From Iodobacter sp025352645 (lineage in GTDB: Bacteria; Pseudomonadota; Gammaproteobacteria; Burkholderiales; Chitinibacteraceae): a stretch of 64,000 nucleotides of DNA. Below are positions 8,500 through 16,083 of this stretch, piece after piece. The stretch spans positions 124,001 to 188,000 of the forward strand of contig NZ_JAWQUO010000002.1 in NCBI RefSeq assembly GCF_033446605.1. Reading direction: 5' to 3'. The position numbers were made by a program, and so were the translations under genes. The notes beneath the pieces are model-generated. The model searched no databases, was not told the DNA's origin, and saw nothing but the letters and a program-made list of their open reading frames with translations. Numbering within the stretch: the stretch's first letter is position 1; each line of letters starts with the position of its first letter.

Positions 8500-9366
8500 A
8501 TGATTTTAAGTATGACTGGTTTTTCCTCCATTCAGCGCGAATTGCCAGGTGGCACACTAAGTATTGAGCTGCGCTCAGTGAATCACCGTTTTTTAGACCT
8601 CACCCTTCGCACCCCAGAGGAGCTTCGCCCCCTAGAGGGAGGAATGCGCGAGCGCGTTGCTGCTAAATTAGCACGTGGCAAAGTTGAGTGCCGTGTTAAT
8701 TGGAATGCCCGTGTCGGTGCCGAAGCCGCTTTACAACTTAATACTGAATTATTACAACAGCTTTTAGCTGCTGCTGCCGTGGCTAAGAAAATTGCACCAC
8801 AGGCGTCAGAATTACAACTGGGCGAATTACTTCGTTGGCCAGGCGTGTTATCCGCCCAAGTTGCCGCGCCAGAATCGTTAGGCGCAGCCTGCTTAGAAGT
8901 GCTGGATGAAGCTCTCTTCGATTTTAGCGCCAGCCGTGGCCGCGAAGGTGAAAAGCTTAAAGCGCATTTGCTAGAACGCATTGCAGGTATGCAAACCATT
9001 GTTGATGAGATTACGCCGTTGATCCCGCAATTGGCGGCGGCTTATGAAGCGCGGATGAAGGCGCGTTTTCTAGATGCACTGGGCACCAATGACGATGAGC
9101 GCGTGCGCCAAGAAATTGTTATTTTTGCGCAAAAAATTGATATTGATGAAGAACTATCGCGCCTGAATGCCCATTTTAGCGAAATTCGTCGCATCTTAGA
9201 AAAAGGCGGCTCGGTGGGCAAACGCTTGGATTTCCTTATGCAAGAGCTGAATCGCGAAGCCAATACACTAGGCTCTAAATCCGTCAGCGCCGAAACCAGC
9301 CGTGCATCAATTGAATTAAAAGTACTGATAGAACAGATGCGTGAACAAATTCAAAATATTGAGTAA
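8500..9366 (+). CDS. yicC: YicC family endoribonuclease
   Basis: YicC/YloC family protein of 288 residues. The N-terminus MILSMTGFSSIQRELPGGTLSIELRSVNHRFLDL is diagnostic, and the C-terminal DUF1732 part has IDIDEELSRLNAHFSEIRRIL and GKRLDFLMQELNREANTLGSKS. Members are described as endoribonucleases affecting small-RNA stability. I chose ATG 8500, preceded by AAAGGAACCCTA, rather than a GTG-type start at 8383 that lies inside the divergent kinase gene. The kinase and yicC promoters share the 86-bp gap 8414-8499. Confidence 0.93.
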   Translation: MILSMTGFSSIQRELPGGTLSIELRSVNHRFLDLTLRTPEELRPLEGGMRERVAAKLARGKVECRVNWNARVGAEAALQLNTELLQQLLAAAAVAKKIAPQASELQLGELLRWPGVLSAQVAAPESLGAACLEVLDEALFDFSASRGREGEKLKAHLLERIAGMQTIVDEITPLIPQLAAAYEARMKARFLDALGTNDDERVRQEIVIFAQKIDIDEELSRLNAHFSEIRRILEKGGSVGKRLDFLMQELNREANTLGSKSVSAETSRASIELKVLIEQMREQIQNIE

Positions 9367-9403
9367 AGTCTTAAACCACATCTTAGCGCTTTAGTTAAAT
9401 ATG

Positions 9404-9438
9404 CAAAGCCCTGTAAATACAGGGCTTTGTTGTTTTTT
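9404..9438 (+). terminator. Intrinsic terminator of yicC
   Basis: AAAGCCCTGTA and TACAGGGCTTT form a stem directly followed by GTTGTTTTTT. Confidence 0.85.
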
Positions 9439-9468
9439 AGATCTAAGCTATAAAACTCAGATAAATAG

Positions 9469-9948
9469 CAGGTAAGTTATGTATCGGGTTTTTCAAAAGT
9501 GCTGAGTGCAAATACTCGGGTCAGCTATGTGCTTGCCGCACCGCAGCTGGCGGCAGATCTGGGACATTTAAAATTGATGTGTGGTGGCGGTACATCCGAA
9601 CTGCTGGAGCAACTGCTGTGCCGAATGCTGACAGAAGGCAGTTATGAAAAGCACCGCAAGCGTATTGCTGACCGCCTGCTGGAATCCGGGGGGCGGGTAG
9701 CGCAGTGGCTGGAACGTCTGGGCTGTGTTGCACTCTTTAGCGGTGGGATGTTTATCTGGGCACAGCTGCCAGAGGGTGAGGATGCTGAAATATTGGCAAG
9801 GAAGGGAATGGCTCAGGGGCTGCTGCTGGCTCCAGGCTCGCTGTTTAGCCGTCATCAGCGGTTTGCTCGCTTTATGCGATTTAATGTTGCATACAGTGAT
9901 GATCCCCATGTGGAGCAGGCGTTTAGCGCATTGATAAGCAATGCTTAA
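9469..9948 (+). pseudogene. C-terminal remnant of a PLP-dependent (MocR/fold-type I) aminotransferase
   Basis: The open frame begins just after an in-frame TAG at 9466-9468 and reads VSYVSGFSKVLSANTRVSYV, which is the strand and catalytic Lys segment (SGFSK) of fold-type I aminotransferases, most like the aminotransferase half of MocR proteins. It continues to a normal C-terminus (SGGMFIWAQLP, LLLAPGSLFS, RFNVAYSDD). Everything before the catalytic Lys is missing: the large N-terminal domain and, if MocR, the GntR helix-turn-helix. The upstream 100 bp is the yicC terminator and shows no homology. No plausible ribosome binding site exists, so I read it as a truncated dead gene. Confidence 0.75.
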
Positions 9949-9985
9949 GTCTGGTGCTTTAGCTTGAGGGCTAGAGCATAGTGAT

Positions 9986-10027
9986 TAAAAAAGCCCCTGC
10001 TTGATTTACCCAAGCAGGGGCTTTTTT
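9986..10027. terminator. Bidirectional terminator between the aminotransferase remnant and the acid-shock-like gene
   Basis: AAAAAAGCCCCTGCTTG and CAAGCAGGGGCTTTTTT are perfect arms around a 7-bp loop, with T-runs on both strands. Confidence 0.92.
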
Positions 10028-10054
10028 ATCAACGGTGTGATGAGCAGGGCTGTT

Positions 10055-10459
10055 TTAAATTACAGATGAGGCAGAAGCATTACCTGATTTTTTTTGAACA
10101 ACTGAAGCTGCTGAAGCTGCTGAAGCTGCGTGCTTTTTAGCTTGGGCTTTTTGCACAGCAGAAGCCGCAGATGCTACGTGTTTTTTAGTTTGGGTTTTTT
10201 GTACTGCAGAGGCCGCAGATGCTGCGTGTTTTTTAGCTTGCGCTTTTTGCACGGCTGATGCGGCAGATGCTGGTTTTTTTACATCTGCTTTGTGCACTGC
10301 TGATGCAGCAGAAGCGTGGTGTTTTGAATGTTTTGCTGGGGCCACCTTGGTGGCGTGTGTTTCAACTTTAATCGGAGTGGATGCAGATTCTGCTGCTACG
10401 CCAAAGGCGGTAGTTGCAACAAATACTGTGGTAGCGATAGTTTTGAGCAGTTTGTTCAT
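10055..10459 (-). CDS. Exported Ala/Lys-rich repeat protein, acid-shock (Asr)-like
   Basis: 134 residues with a signal peptide (MNKLLKTIATTVFVATTAFGVAAES). The mature part is almost wholly Ala, Ser, Lys, Gln, Val and His. A unit of about 16 residues, ASAASAVQKAQAKKHA, is repeated roughly four to five times, visible in the DNA as ~48-bp tandem repeats between 10090 and 10300. Composition and layout resemble the enterobacterial acid-shock protein Asr and other small basic periplasmic proteins; homology cannot be proved from low complexity. AGGA lies nine bases before the ATG. Repeat number probably varies between strains. Confidence 0.7.
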   Translation of the reverse strand: MNKLLKTIATTVFVATTAFGVAAESASTPIKVETHATKVAPAKHSKHHASAASAVHKADVKKPASAASAVQKAQAKKHAASAASAVQKTQTKKHVASAASAVQKAQAKKHAASAASAASVVQKKSGNASASSVI

Positions 10460-10596
10460 GGTCTGGGTTCCTGAATTTAGGTCGGTAGTGAAGCGGACAA
10501 ATTCAGTATCTACCCTCTGGATTCAGAGTTCGATGAGGCTTTAGTAGCGATGTGTAACCATCTGTTTTTTAATGCTTTTGGCATATGTTGATTGAA

Positions 10597-10926
10597 TTAC
10601 AAACTTACGTTTCGTCCAAAGTTCACCAGATCTGCAGCGGGTTTTAATGCATACAGCAGCGCCAACCTGCCACCTGATGACATTTTTTCATCGCTGATAT
10701 CAAAGATGCCGGATTCCTCGATCCGGCGTATCAGGCTTTTGCGCTGCACTGGCTTTTCAATAATGGCTTGCGTCACCGATTTGAGTTGAAAGCGCTCTGG
10801 TGGGCAAAAAATCGGCATCATCGAACACAAGTTTTTTTGTTGCAGCCGATCCGCCCACTGATAGTCTTTGAGCGTATTGACAACTATATGGTTGGCACTT
10901 ACTCTGCTGCTCCTTTCGCCATTCAC
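10597..10926 (-). pseudogene. Probable C-terminal remnant of an NrtR-like NUDIX regulator
   Basis: A 109-residue frame on the minus strand. Residues ~40-95 (CPPERFQLKSVTQAIIEKPV, RKSLIRRIEESGIFD, SGGRLALLYALKP) resemble the winged-helix C-terminal domain of NrtR-type regulators, where LPERFTLTELQ, KRNFRRK and GRPARLY occur at matching positions. The NUDIX domain that should precede it is absent, and the N-terminal ~35 residues match nothing I know. The frame begins 17 bp from the divergent lysE start, so lysE or a rearrangement may have replaced the front of the gene. It could instead be a small uncharacterised protein. Confidence 0.45.
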
Positions 10927-10943
10927 ATGGCAAAAGGAGCAGC
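10906..10943 (+). promoter_or_regulatory. Hairpin that buries the lysE ribosome binding site
   Basis: GCTGCTCCTTT (10906-10916) pairs perfectly with AAAGGAGCAGC (10933-10943), and the inner GCCAT pairs with ATGGC around a TCAC loop. The downstream arm is the AAAGGAGC Shine-Dalgarno, and its last base touches the lysE ATG at 10944. In mRNA it would sequester the ribosome binding site. It may also be the residue of a fold-back rearrangement. Confidence 0.65.
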
Positions 10944-11561
10944 ATGCTTAGCTTTTCTACGATGCTCATTTTTTTAGCTGCCGCGCTGGCGCTGACTGCC
11001 ACACCCGGCCCAGATATGTTGCTGATCGCCTCCTCTAGCGTTAGCCAAGGCAAAAGGGCGGGCTTTGCCACACTAGCGGGCATTATGGCGGGTACTTACT
11101 GCCACGCACTGGCGGCAGCTTTGGGCCTGTCACAACTCTTGTTACGCCTTCCCTTTGCTTTTGATTTACTGCGCTTTGCCGGTGCGGCGTATCTGCTTTA
11201 TTTAGCATGGAAAACATTTCGCTCTAAGGCTACGGCCTTCTCTCCCAATGCCTCTATGCCAAAAATATCAGCCAAGCAGGCTTTTCTACGCGGGCTGCTG
11301 ACCAATCTGTTTAATCCAAAAATGATGCTGTTTGTACTCGCCCTGTTTCCGCAGTTTGTAAAACCTGCAGCAGGGGCGGTGGCGGTGCAGATCATGCTGC
11401 TGGCGACGGTATTAAACCTGATTGGATTAATGGTGAATGGCGTGGTGATTTTTGCTGCGGGTAAATTAAGCAGCTTGCGATCCGATCGCCCATCCCCTTG
11501 GCCGCAATATTTCTTATCACTGGTGTTTGCTGGGCTGGGGGCACGGTTGATGATGTTGTAA
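10944..11561 (+). CDS. LysE/RhtB family amino-acid exporter
   Basis: 205-residue inner-membrane translocator with about six hydrophobic segments. It shows the family's N-terminal TATPGPDMLLIASSSVSQGKRAGFATLAGI and central KQAFLRGLLTNLFNPKMMLFVLALFPQFV motifs. Such proteins export amino acids or homoserine lactone-type compounds; the substrate here is unknown. The strong Shine-Dalgarno AAAGGAGC is followed almost directly by the ATG but sits in a hairpin with the sequence just upstream. A NUDIX-regulator remnant lies divergently on the other side. Confidence 0.88.
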   Translation: MLSFSTMLIFLAAALALTATPGPDMLLIASSSVSQGKRAGFATLAGIMAGTYCHALAAALGLSQLLLRLPFAFDLLRFAGAAYLLYLAWKTFRSKATAFSPNASMPKISAKQAFLRGLLTNLFNPKMMLFVLALFPQFVKPAAGAVAVQIMLLATVLNLIGLMVNGVVIFAAGKLSSLRSDRPSPWPQYFLSLVFAGLGARLMML

Positions 11562-11614
11562 ATGTGCGATCGCATATTGCATATTTTTGAGCGGTGCCCT
11601 GATGGATAAATGTT

Positions 11615-11785
11615 CCTGATTATGTCTCTTGCTCAATCTCATTATAAATATCGTAGGGTGGGTGAAACCCGCGTATTTCTTCAGCATGGCTCGCGGGTTT
11701 CACCCGCCCTACACATTTAAAAACCAAGCCCAACACTCAAGAAACCCATCTGCGCAGAGTCTATTGAGCAAGAGACATAATCAGG
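11615..11785. mobile_element. R1 MITE, intact copy: 22-bp terminal inverted repeats and 8-bp target duplication
   Basis: The ends CCTGATTATGTCTCTTGCTC... (11615-11636) and ...GAGCAAGAGACATAATCAGG (11764-11785) are perfect 22-bp inverted repeats. The element is flanked on both sides by TAAATGTT (11607-11614 and 11786-11793), an 8-bp target-site duplication. The 171-bp interior carries a long hairpin, GTAGGGTGGGTGAAACCCGC...GCGGGTTTCACCCGCCCTAC, and no reading frame. This is a textbook nonautonomous element needing a transposase in trans; the parent family was not identified. Confidence 0.92.
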
Positions 11786-11855
11786 TAAATGTTTAGCTTT
11801 GCGTGGGCACAAAAGCGTGCCCAGCCATAGATAATGGTGATGAGCTGATGGTTTT

Positions 11856-11889
11856 GTAGGGTGGGCAAGGCGCTTTATCTTGCCCACGC
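11856..11889. repeat. GTAGGG-type hairpin module, solo
   Basis: GTAGGGTGGGCAAG, loop GCGCTTTAT, then CTTGCCCA. The same stem with the loop in the opposite orientation occurs at 36334-36360. Confidence 0.6.
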
Positions 11890-12100
11890 AGGTTGTTACC
11901 AAAAGGCTGGCAGAATGCGCGGGCTAGGGGGCTTCGAAGTAAATAAGGCTGAAGACGTAATGTTTTCTTTTTTGCTTAAAGGCAAGCATGTCGCTTTTGC
12001 ACTCAGCCTATTGCACTATCTGGCGTAATTTATCAGACAGCCTGTAGTATAGAGCGGCGCCACTTGCATGGGCGGTGGCTTTCGCTTACGGGAGAATACA

Positions 12101-13054
12101 ATGAATCAGTTGCAAAAGTTGCTGCTCGGTATCTGTGTTTTGGGCGCTCTACAGGCAGAAGCTGCCGCACCTATGGTTAAAACTTCGGCACCGGGGTTTT
12201 ATAGGGTGATGCTGGGTGATTTTGAAATTACCGCGCTTTCAGATGGCACGGTGGCTTTGCCGGTGAATACCTTGCTTACTAAAATCAGCAAGGGCAAGAT
12301 CGATAAGGAGCTGGCAAAGTCTTATTTAAGCAGCCCGCTAGAAACATCGGTGAATGCCTATTTGATTAATACTGGCGACAAACTGGTGCTGGTGGATACG
12401 GGGGCGGCCGGTTTATTTGGCCCGAACTTGGGGCATTTTATGGAAAACTTAAAAGCCGCAGGTTATCAGCCAGAGCAGATCGATGAAATTTATATCACCC
12501 ATTTGCACGGCGATCATATGGGTGGGTTGATGGTGGGCGAGCAGCTGGCTTTTCCTAATGCTGTATTGCGTGTGGATCAGCGTGATATTGATTTTTGGCT
12601 AAGCCAAGCCAATATGGACGCGGCCCCCGAAGCGATGAAAGGTTTTTTTAAAGGTGCGGTGGCGTCAATTGGCCCTTGGGTTAAGGCGGGTAAGCTAAAG
12701 ACATTTGATGGCAATACGGATTTAATCCCTGGTGTTAAGTCGGTCTCCACCTATGGGCATACTCCAGGGCATAGCATTTATATGGTAGAAAGCCGTGGGC
12801 AAAAGCTGGCGCTTTGGGGCGATTTAATGCACGTTGCCGCGGTGCAATTTGCGATGCCTGAGGTGACGATTCAGTATGATACGGATAGCAAGTCCGCCGC
12901 TAAGCAGCGCCAGCAAGCCTACGCCGACGCAGCAAAACAAGGCTATTTGATTGGCTCCGCTCATTTATCCTTCCCAGGGCTTGGGCATTTACGTAAGGTA
13001 GGCAAGGGCTATAGCTGGCTGCCAGTGAATTACTCGCCTATGTATGGTAAGTAA
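12101..13054 (+). CDS. Exported MBL-fold metallo-hydrolase
   Basis: 317 residues. A signal peptide (MNQLQKLLLGICVLGALQAEA) directs it to the periplasm. The metallo-beta-lactamase motif THLHGDHMGG has His134, His136, Asp138 and His139; YGHTPGHSIYMVES supplies the next metal His, and SAHLSFPGLGH the last. The layout resembles the group that includes quorum-quenching lactonases and similar exported hydrolases; the substrate is unknown. I chose ATG 12101, preceded by GGGAGAATACA, over 12068 because the latter would put 11 residues before the signal peptide. It is a single gene with a possible terminator after it. Confidence 0.88.
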   Translation: MNQLQKLLLGICVLGALQAEAAAPMVKTSAPGFYRVMLGDFEITALSDGTVALPVNTLLTKISKGKIDKELAKSYLSSPLETSVNAYLINTGDKLVLVDTGAAGLFGPNLGHFMENLKAAGYQPEQIDEIYITHLHGDHMGGLMVGEQLAFPNAVLRVDQRDIDFWLSQANMDAAPEAMKGFFKGAVASIGPWVKAGKLKTFDGNTDLIPGVKSVSTYGHTPGHSIYMVESRGQKLALWGDLMHVAAVQFAMPEVTIQYDTDSKSAAKQRQQAYADAAKQGYLIGSAHLSFPGLGHLRKVGKGYSWLPVNYSPMYGK

Positions 13055-13071
13055 GCGATGTGAGTAAGAAT

Positions 13072-13115
13072 AAGCCCGCTATTTTTTTGCCTTGGCCTAA
13101 AAGCAGCGGGTTTTT
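13072..13115 (+). terminator. Probable intrinsic terminator after the MBL hydrolase
   Basis: AAGCCCGCT pairs with AGCGGGTTT (one G-T pair) around a 24-bp loop and is followed by T residues. The loop is long, so this is moderate. Confidence 0.45.
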
Positions 13116-13184
13116 GCCCAGTCTGTTGGCTGCAACACATGGTGATTTTTGTATCTAAGCTCTCTTTTTCGGACTTATCTGTAA

Positions 13185-13991
13185 ATGAAATATCTGGTCA
13201 TTGGTCACCCTATTGCGCATAGCAAATCCCCGCAAATTCATCAGGCGTTTGCTGCTCAATTTAATTTGCTCGATTTTAGCTATGAGCGCTGTTTGGCTCC
13301 TTTAGATGGTTTTGCTGGGCTAGTGGCGCAGTTTGCAGAGGCAGGTGGTGCTGGGGCGAATATCACCTTACCGTTTAAGGAAGAAGCCTTTCGGCTGTGT
13401 ACAAAGCTTACCGAGCGTGCCGCTGCTGCAGGCGCGGTGAATACCATCAAGTGTGTGGATGGCGTGCTGCTTGGCGACAATACCGATGGCGCGGGCTTGG
13501 TGGCAGATCTATTGCGGCATACCGGCTTAGCAGGCAAACGCGTTTTGCTATTGGGGGCTGGGGGGGCGGCGTGTGGTGTGCTGCTGCCTTTATTGGAGCA
13601 AATGCCGCAAAGCTTAACCATTGCCAATCGCTCTGTGGCGCGGGCGATGAGCCTTGCTGAAAAGTTTAGCGGCAATATAAAAATAATCGCGCAGGCTTTT
13701 GACGCTTTAGAGGGCGAATTTGATGTGATTATCAATGCCACTTCGGCAAGCTTATCTGGTGAGGCGCTGCCCTTAGCTGGCAGCATCTTTGCTAAGGATT
13801 GTGTGGCTTACGACATGATGTATGGCAAAGGTGAAACGCCGTTTATGGAGCAGGCCCGCTTAGCTGGAGCCTCACAATGCATCGATGGTTTAGGCATGCT
13901 ACTGGGGCAGGCGGCTGAGGCATTTTATGTATGGACCGGTTTACGTGCGGATATCGTGCCCGTGTTGGCGGCAATGCGGGCGGCTTTGTAA
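13185..13991 (+). CDS. aroE: Shikimate dehydrogenase
   Basis: NADPH-dependent reduction of 3-dehydroshikimate to shikimate in the cytoplasm. At 268 residues it is full length. The N-terminal substrate domain begins KYLVIGHPIAHSKSPQIHQAF (the SxS shikimate contacts) and contains GANITLPFKEEAF with the catalytic Lys and DNTDGAGL with the Asp. The Rossmann loop is LLGAGGAACGVLLPL. The C-terminus CIDGLGMLLGQAAEAFYVWTG is typical. The stop overlaps the mtgA start by one base, so the two are coupled. Confidence 0.97.
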   Translation: MKYLVIGHPIAHSKSPQIHQAFAAQFNLLDFSYERCLAPLDGFAGLVAQFAEAGGAGANITLPFKEEAFRLCTKLTERAAAAGAVNTIKCVDGVLLGDNTDGAGLVADLLRHTGLAGKRVLLLGAGGAACGVLLPLLEQMPQSLTIANRSVARAMSLAEKFSGNIKIIAQAFDALEGEFDVIINATSASLSGEALPLAGSIFAKDCVAYDMMYGKGETPFMEQARLAGASQCIDGLGMLLGQAAEAFYVWTGLRADIVPVLAAMRAAL

Positions 13992-14692
13992 TGGCAAAAC
14001 GATCCGTCGCTGGCTGGCTAGGCCGTGTGATATTGGGCGTGCTGGCGCTATTTTTGCTCTGGAATCTGTGGATTGTTGGTCATGTGTTGATGTGGAAATG
14101 GGTTAATCCATCGGCTACTTCTTTTATGAGCGAGCAGTTGGGGCAATTGCAGCAAAATAACCCAGATGCAGAGTTGCGGCATACATGGGTGCCCTATGCG
14201 CAGATCTCCCCAAATCTTAAACGTGCCTTAGTAGCGAGTGAAGACGCCAAGTTTTTAGATCATGAAGGTTTTGATTGGGAAGGGATTCAGGTGGCCTGGG
14301 AGAAAAACCTAAAGAAAGGCCGCATTGTGGCGGGAGGCTCGACCATTAGCCAGCAGCTGGCAAAAAACCTATTTTTATCGAGTGCCCGCAATCCGCTACG
14401 CAAAGTAGAGGAAGCCATTATCACCGTGATGCTAGAGGCCATTTTAGATAAGCGGCGTATTTTTGAAATCTATTTAAATGTGATTGAGTGGGGCAATGGC
14501 GTTTTTGGCGCGGAGGCAGCGGCGCGTTATTACTATAAAACCAGTGCCGCCCATTTAGGTGCAAGTCAGAGTGCTAAATTGGCCTCGATGGTAACCAATC
14601 CGCGTTATTTCGATAAAAACCGTAATGATCGTAAGCTTCTACGTAAAAGTAGCATCGTTTTACGCCGCATGCCCTATGCAGATGTTCCCTAG
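13991..14692 (+). CDS. mtgA: Monofunctional peptidoglycan glycosyltransferase
   Basis: GT51 enzyme that polymerises lipid II into glycan strands at the periplasmic face. 233 residues: one N-terminal membrane anchor (VILGVLALFLLWNLWIVGHVLM) and then the GT51 domain with VASEDAKFLDHEGFDW (catalytic Glu), GGSTISQQLAKNLFLS and ILDKRRIFEIYLNVIEWGNGVFGAEAA. No transpeptidase domain follows. I chose ATG 13991, overlapping the aroE stop by one base, rather than an in-frame start 60 bp upstream. The aroE-mtgA pairing is common in betaproteobacteria. Confidence 0.96.
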   Translation: MAKRSVAGWLGRVILGVLALFLLWNLWIVGHVLMWKWVNPSATSFMSEQLGQLQQNNPDAELRHTWVPYAQISPNLKRALVASEDAKFLDHEGFDWEGIQVAWEKNLKKGRIVAGGSTISQQLAKNLFLSSARNPLRKVEEAIITVMLEAILDKRRIFEIYLNVIEWGNGVFGAEAAARYYYKTSAAHLGASQSAKLASMVTNPRYFDKNRNDRKLLRKSSIVLRRMPYADVP

Positions 14693-14990
14693 GCTTTATT
14701 AACCCTTAGCTTGCAGCTGAAAATCAAGAAGCGTTAGCGGCTAATGATTGCTAGCTTATCTCATTGTTTTATAAAATTTATATTTGATAATTTACTTTGA
14801 GCTGTGGGTTTTGAGGCGGCTTAAATAAAAAATATCCGTTGTTTTACTTACATTTATTTTAGATGTTATTATTTTGCAGTGTGTTTAGCTGACGTTTATA
14901 TGTTATTAGTAGTCAGTTTAAGGTCAAATAGCTTGAGTAAGTGAGTTAAACAGAATACTCTGCATCAATCCTTCCTAATGACCTATCTCT

Positions 14991-16022
14991 ATGGCACAAC
15001 ATGCTGAAATTAATAGCTTAATTGCTGAATGTGATCGCCTTGTTTATCTTGATCCCAGCCTAAGCCTGCAATACGCAGAAGAGGCTTATGCCTTGTTGGC
15101 GGGTTGTGATACCCCACTTCTTGTGCGAGTCACGCTTGCATACTCACGCTCTCTCGTTGCGTTTGGCCGATTAGAAGAATCTCTTGCTTGCTTGCTTAAA
15201 GCGCTCACGCAGGCCGAGGTGGAGAATCAACGATCCGTGCAAGAGGGCTTACTACAAGAGCTGGCCCTAAGCTATTACAGCATGGGCCAATATGAAGAGG
15301 CGGCAGAGTATTGGGCGGATTGCATTAATAGTACTGAGTTTTCTGCCGCAACAAAACTCAATGGGCATATTGGAATTGGCATGATTTACTTTGCCTATGG
15401 CCAGATTGAGCAAGCTTTAGCCCAGCATAAAATGGCAATTTCCTTACTAAATAATCAAATGCCCGCAATCAGCCATGCTCGGGCTTGGATAAATTTGGCG
15501 GCGAGTTATTTTAAATTAAAGCAATGGCATGAAAGCCAACATGCTTTAGTGATGGCCTATCCTTTTGCCCAAGGTGCTAATCATCAAGAATTTGTTGCTG
15601 AGATTTATCTATATATGGCGCAGATTGCCTTAGAAACAAATAACTTGGATGCAGCAAGGCATAAGCTGGCGCAGGCTAAGCGCTGCTGTAAGGTTTGGGC
15701 ATGGGGCGAAATACAGCAGCAGTTATTGCAGGGGCGTATTTTTTTAGCCACAAGCCGTTTGGATGACGCAATTTATTATTTTAAACAAGCGCTGAAAAAC
15801 GCCAATGAGATGGGGGCTAGTAAGCATATATTAAAGGCTTATCATTTACTTTCGATGGCTTACCAGCGTGCGGGAGATAAGGAAAACGCAGAGAATGCCT
15901 ATGGTTGCTATCAAGCTGCCTGCGTGCGAGGTGACATCTCTAGTCAAGCAGAATGCTTACAAAAAATAAATAAATTACTGACATTTAAAAAGGATTGTTT
16001 GGAAATGCTGCACTGTGCATAG
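14991..16022 (+). CDS. TPR-repeat protein, first of three tandem paralogues (no output domain)
   Basis: 343 residues of degenerate tetratricopeptide repeats with no signal peptide or transmembrane helix. Anchors shared with the next two genes are YYSMGQYEEAAEYWADC, HIGIGMIYFAYGQIEQALAQHKMA and INLAASYFKLKQWHESQHAL, in the same order and spacing. The frame ends after the TPR region in a short tail (FKKDCLEMLHCA). The upstream 298 bp is AT-rich with no gene and should hold the promoter of the trio. By analogy with the third paralogue it was probably once a TPR-GGDEF protein or serves as its partner; that is inference. Confidence 0.8.
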   Translation: MAQHAEINSLIAECDRLVYLDPSLSLQYAEEAYALLAGCDTPLLVRVTLAYSRSLVAFGRLEESLACLLKALTQAEVENQRSVQEGLLQELALSYYSMGQYEEAAEYWADCINSTEFSAATKLNGHIGIGMIYFAYGQIEQALAQHKMAISLLNNQMPAISHARAWINLAASYFKLKQWHESQHALVMAYPFAQGANHQEFVAEIYLYMAQIALETNNLDAARHKLAQAKRCCKVWAWGEIQQQLLQGRIFLATSRLDDAIYYFKQALKNANEMGASKHILKAYHLLSMAYQRAGDKENAENAYGCYQAACVRGDISSQAECLQKINKLLTFKKDCLEMLHCA

Positions 16023-16083
16023 ATTGTCATACCTACAAGTGTTAAGATAGGCATTGTAAACTAAATGTCAATTTGGTGTCATA

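Larger units (their letters stand above)
11562..12100. other. Gene-free 539 bp with an intact R1 MITE and further hairpins
   Basis: No gene seen. It contains the MITE at 11615-11785, a hairpin TGGGCAC-aaaagc-GTGCCCA (11803-11822) and another GTAGGG-type hairpin (11856-11889). The last ~100 bp should carry the promoter of the exported hydrolase. Confidence 0.7.

Noticed and set aside
10090..10300. Possible CRISPR-like direct repeats
   Set aside because: The repeats are in-frame coding units with no variable spacers, and no cas genes are present.
14858..14885. GATGTTATTATTTTGCAG as another R3 end
   Set aside because: Only the first eight bases match; the rest does not align with R3.
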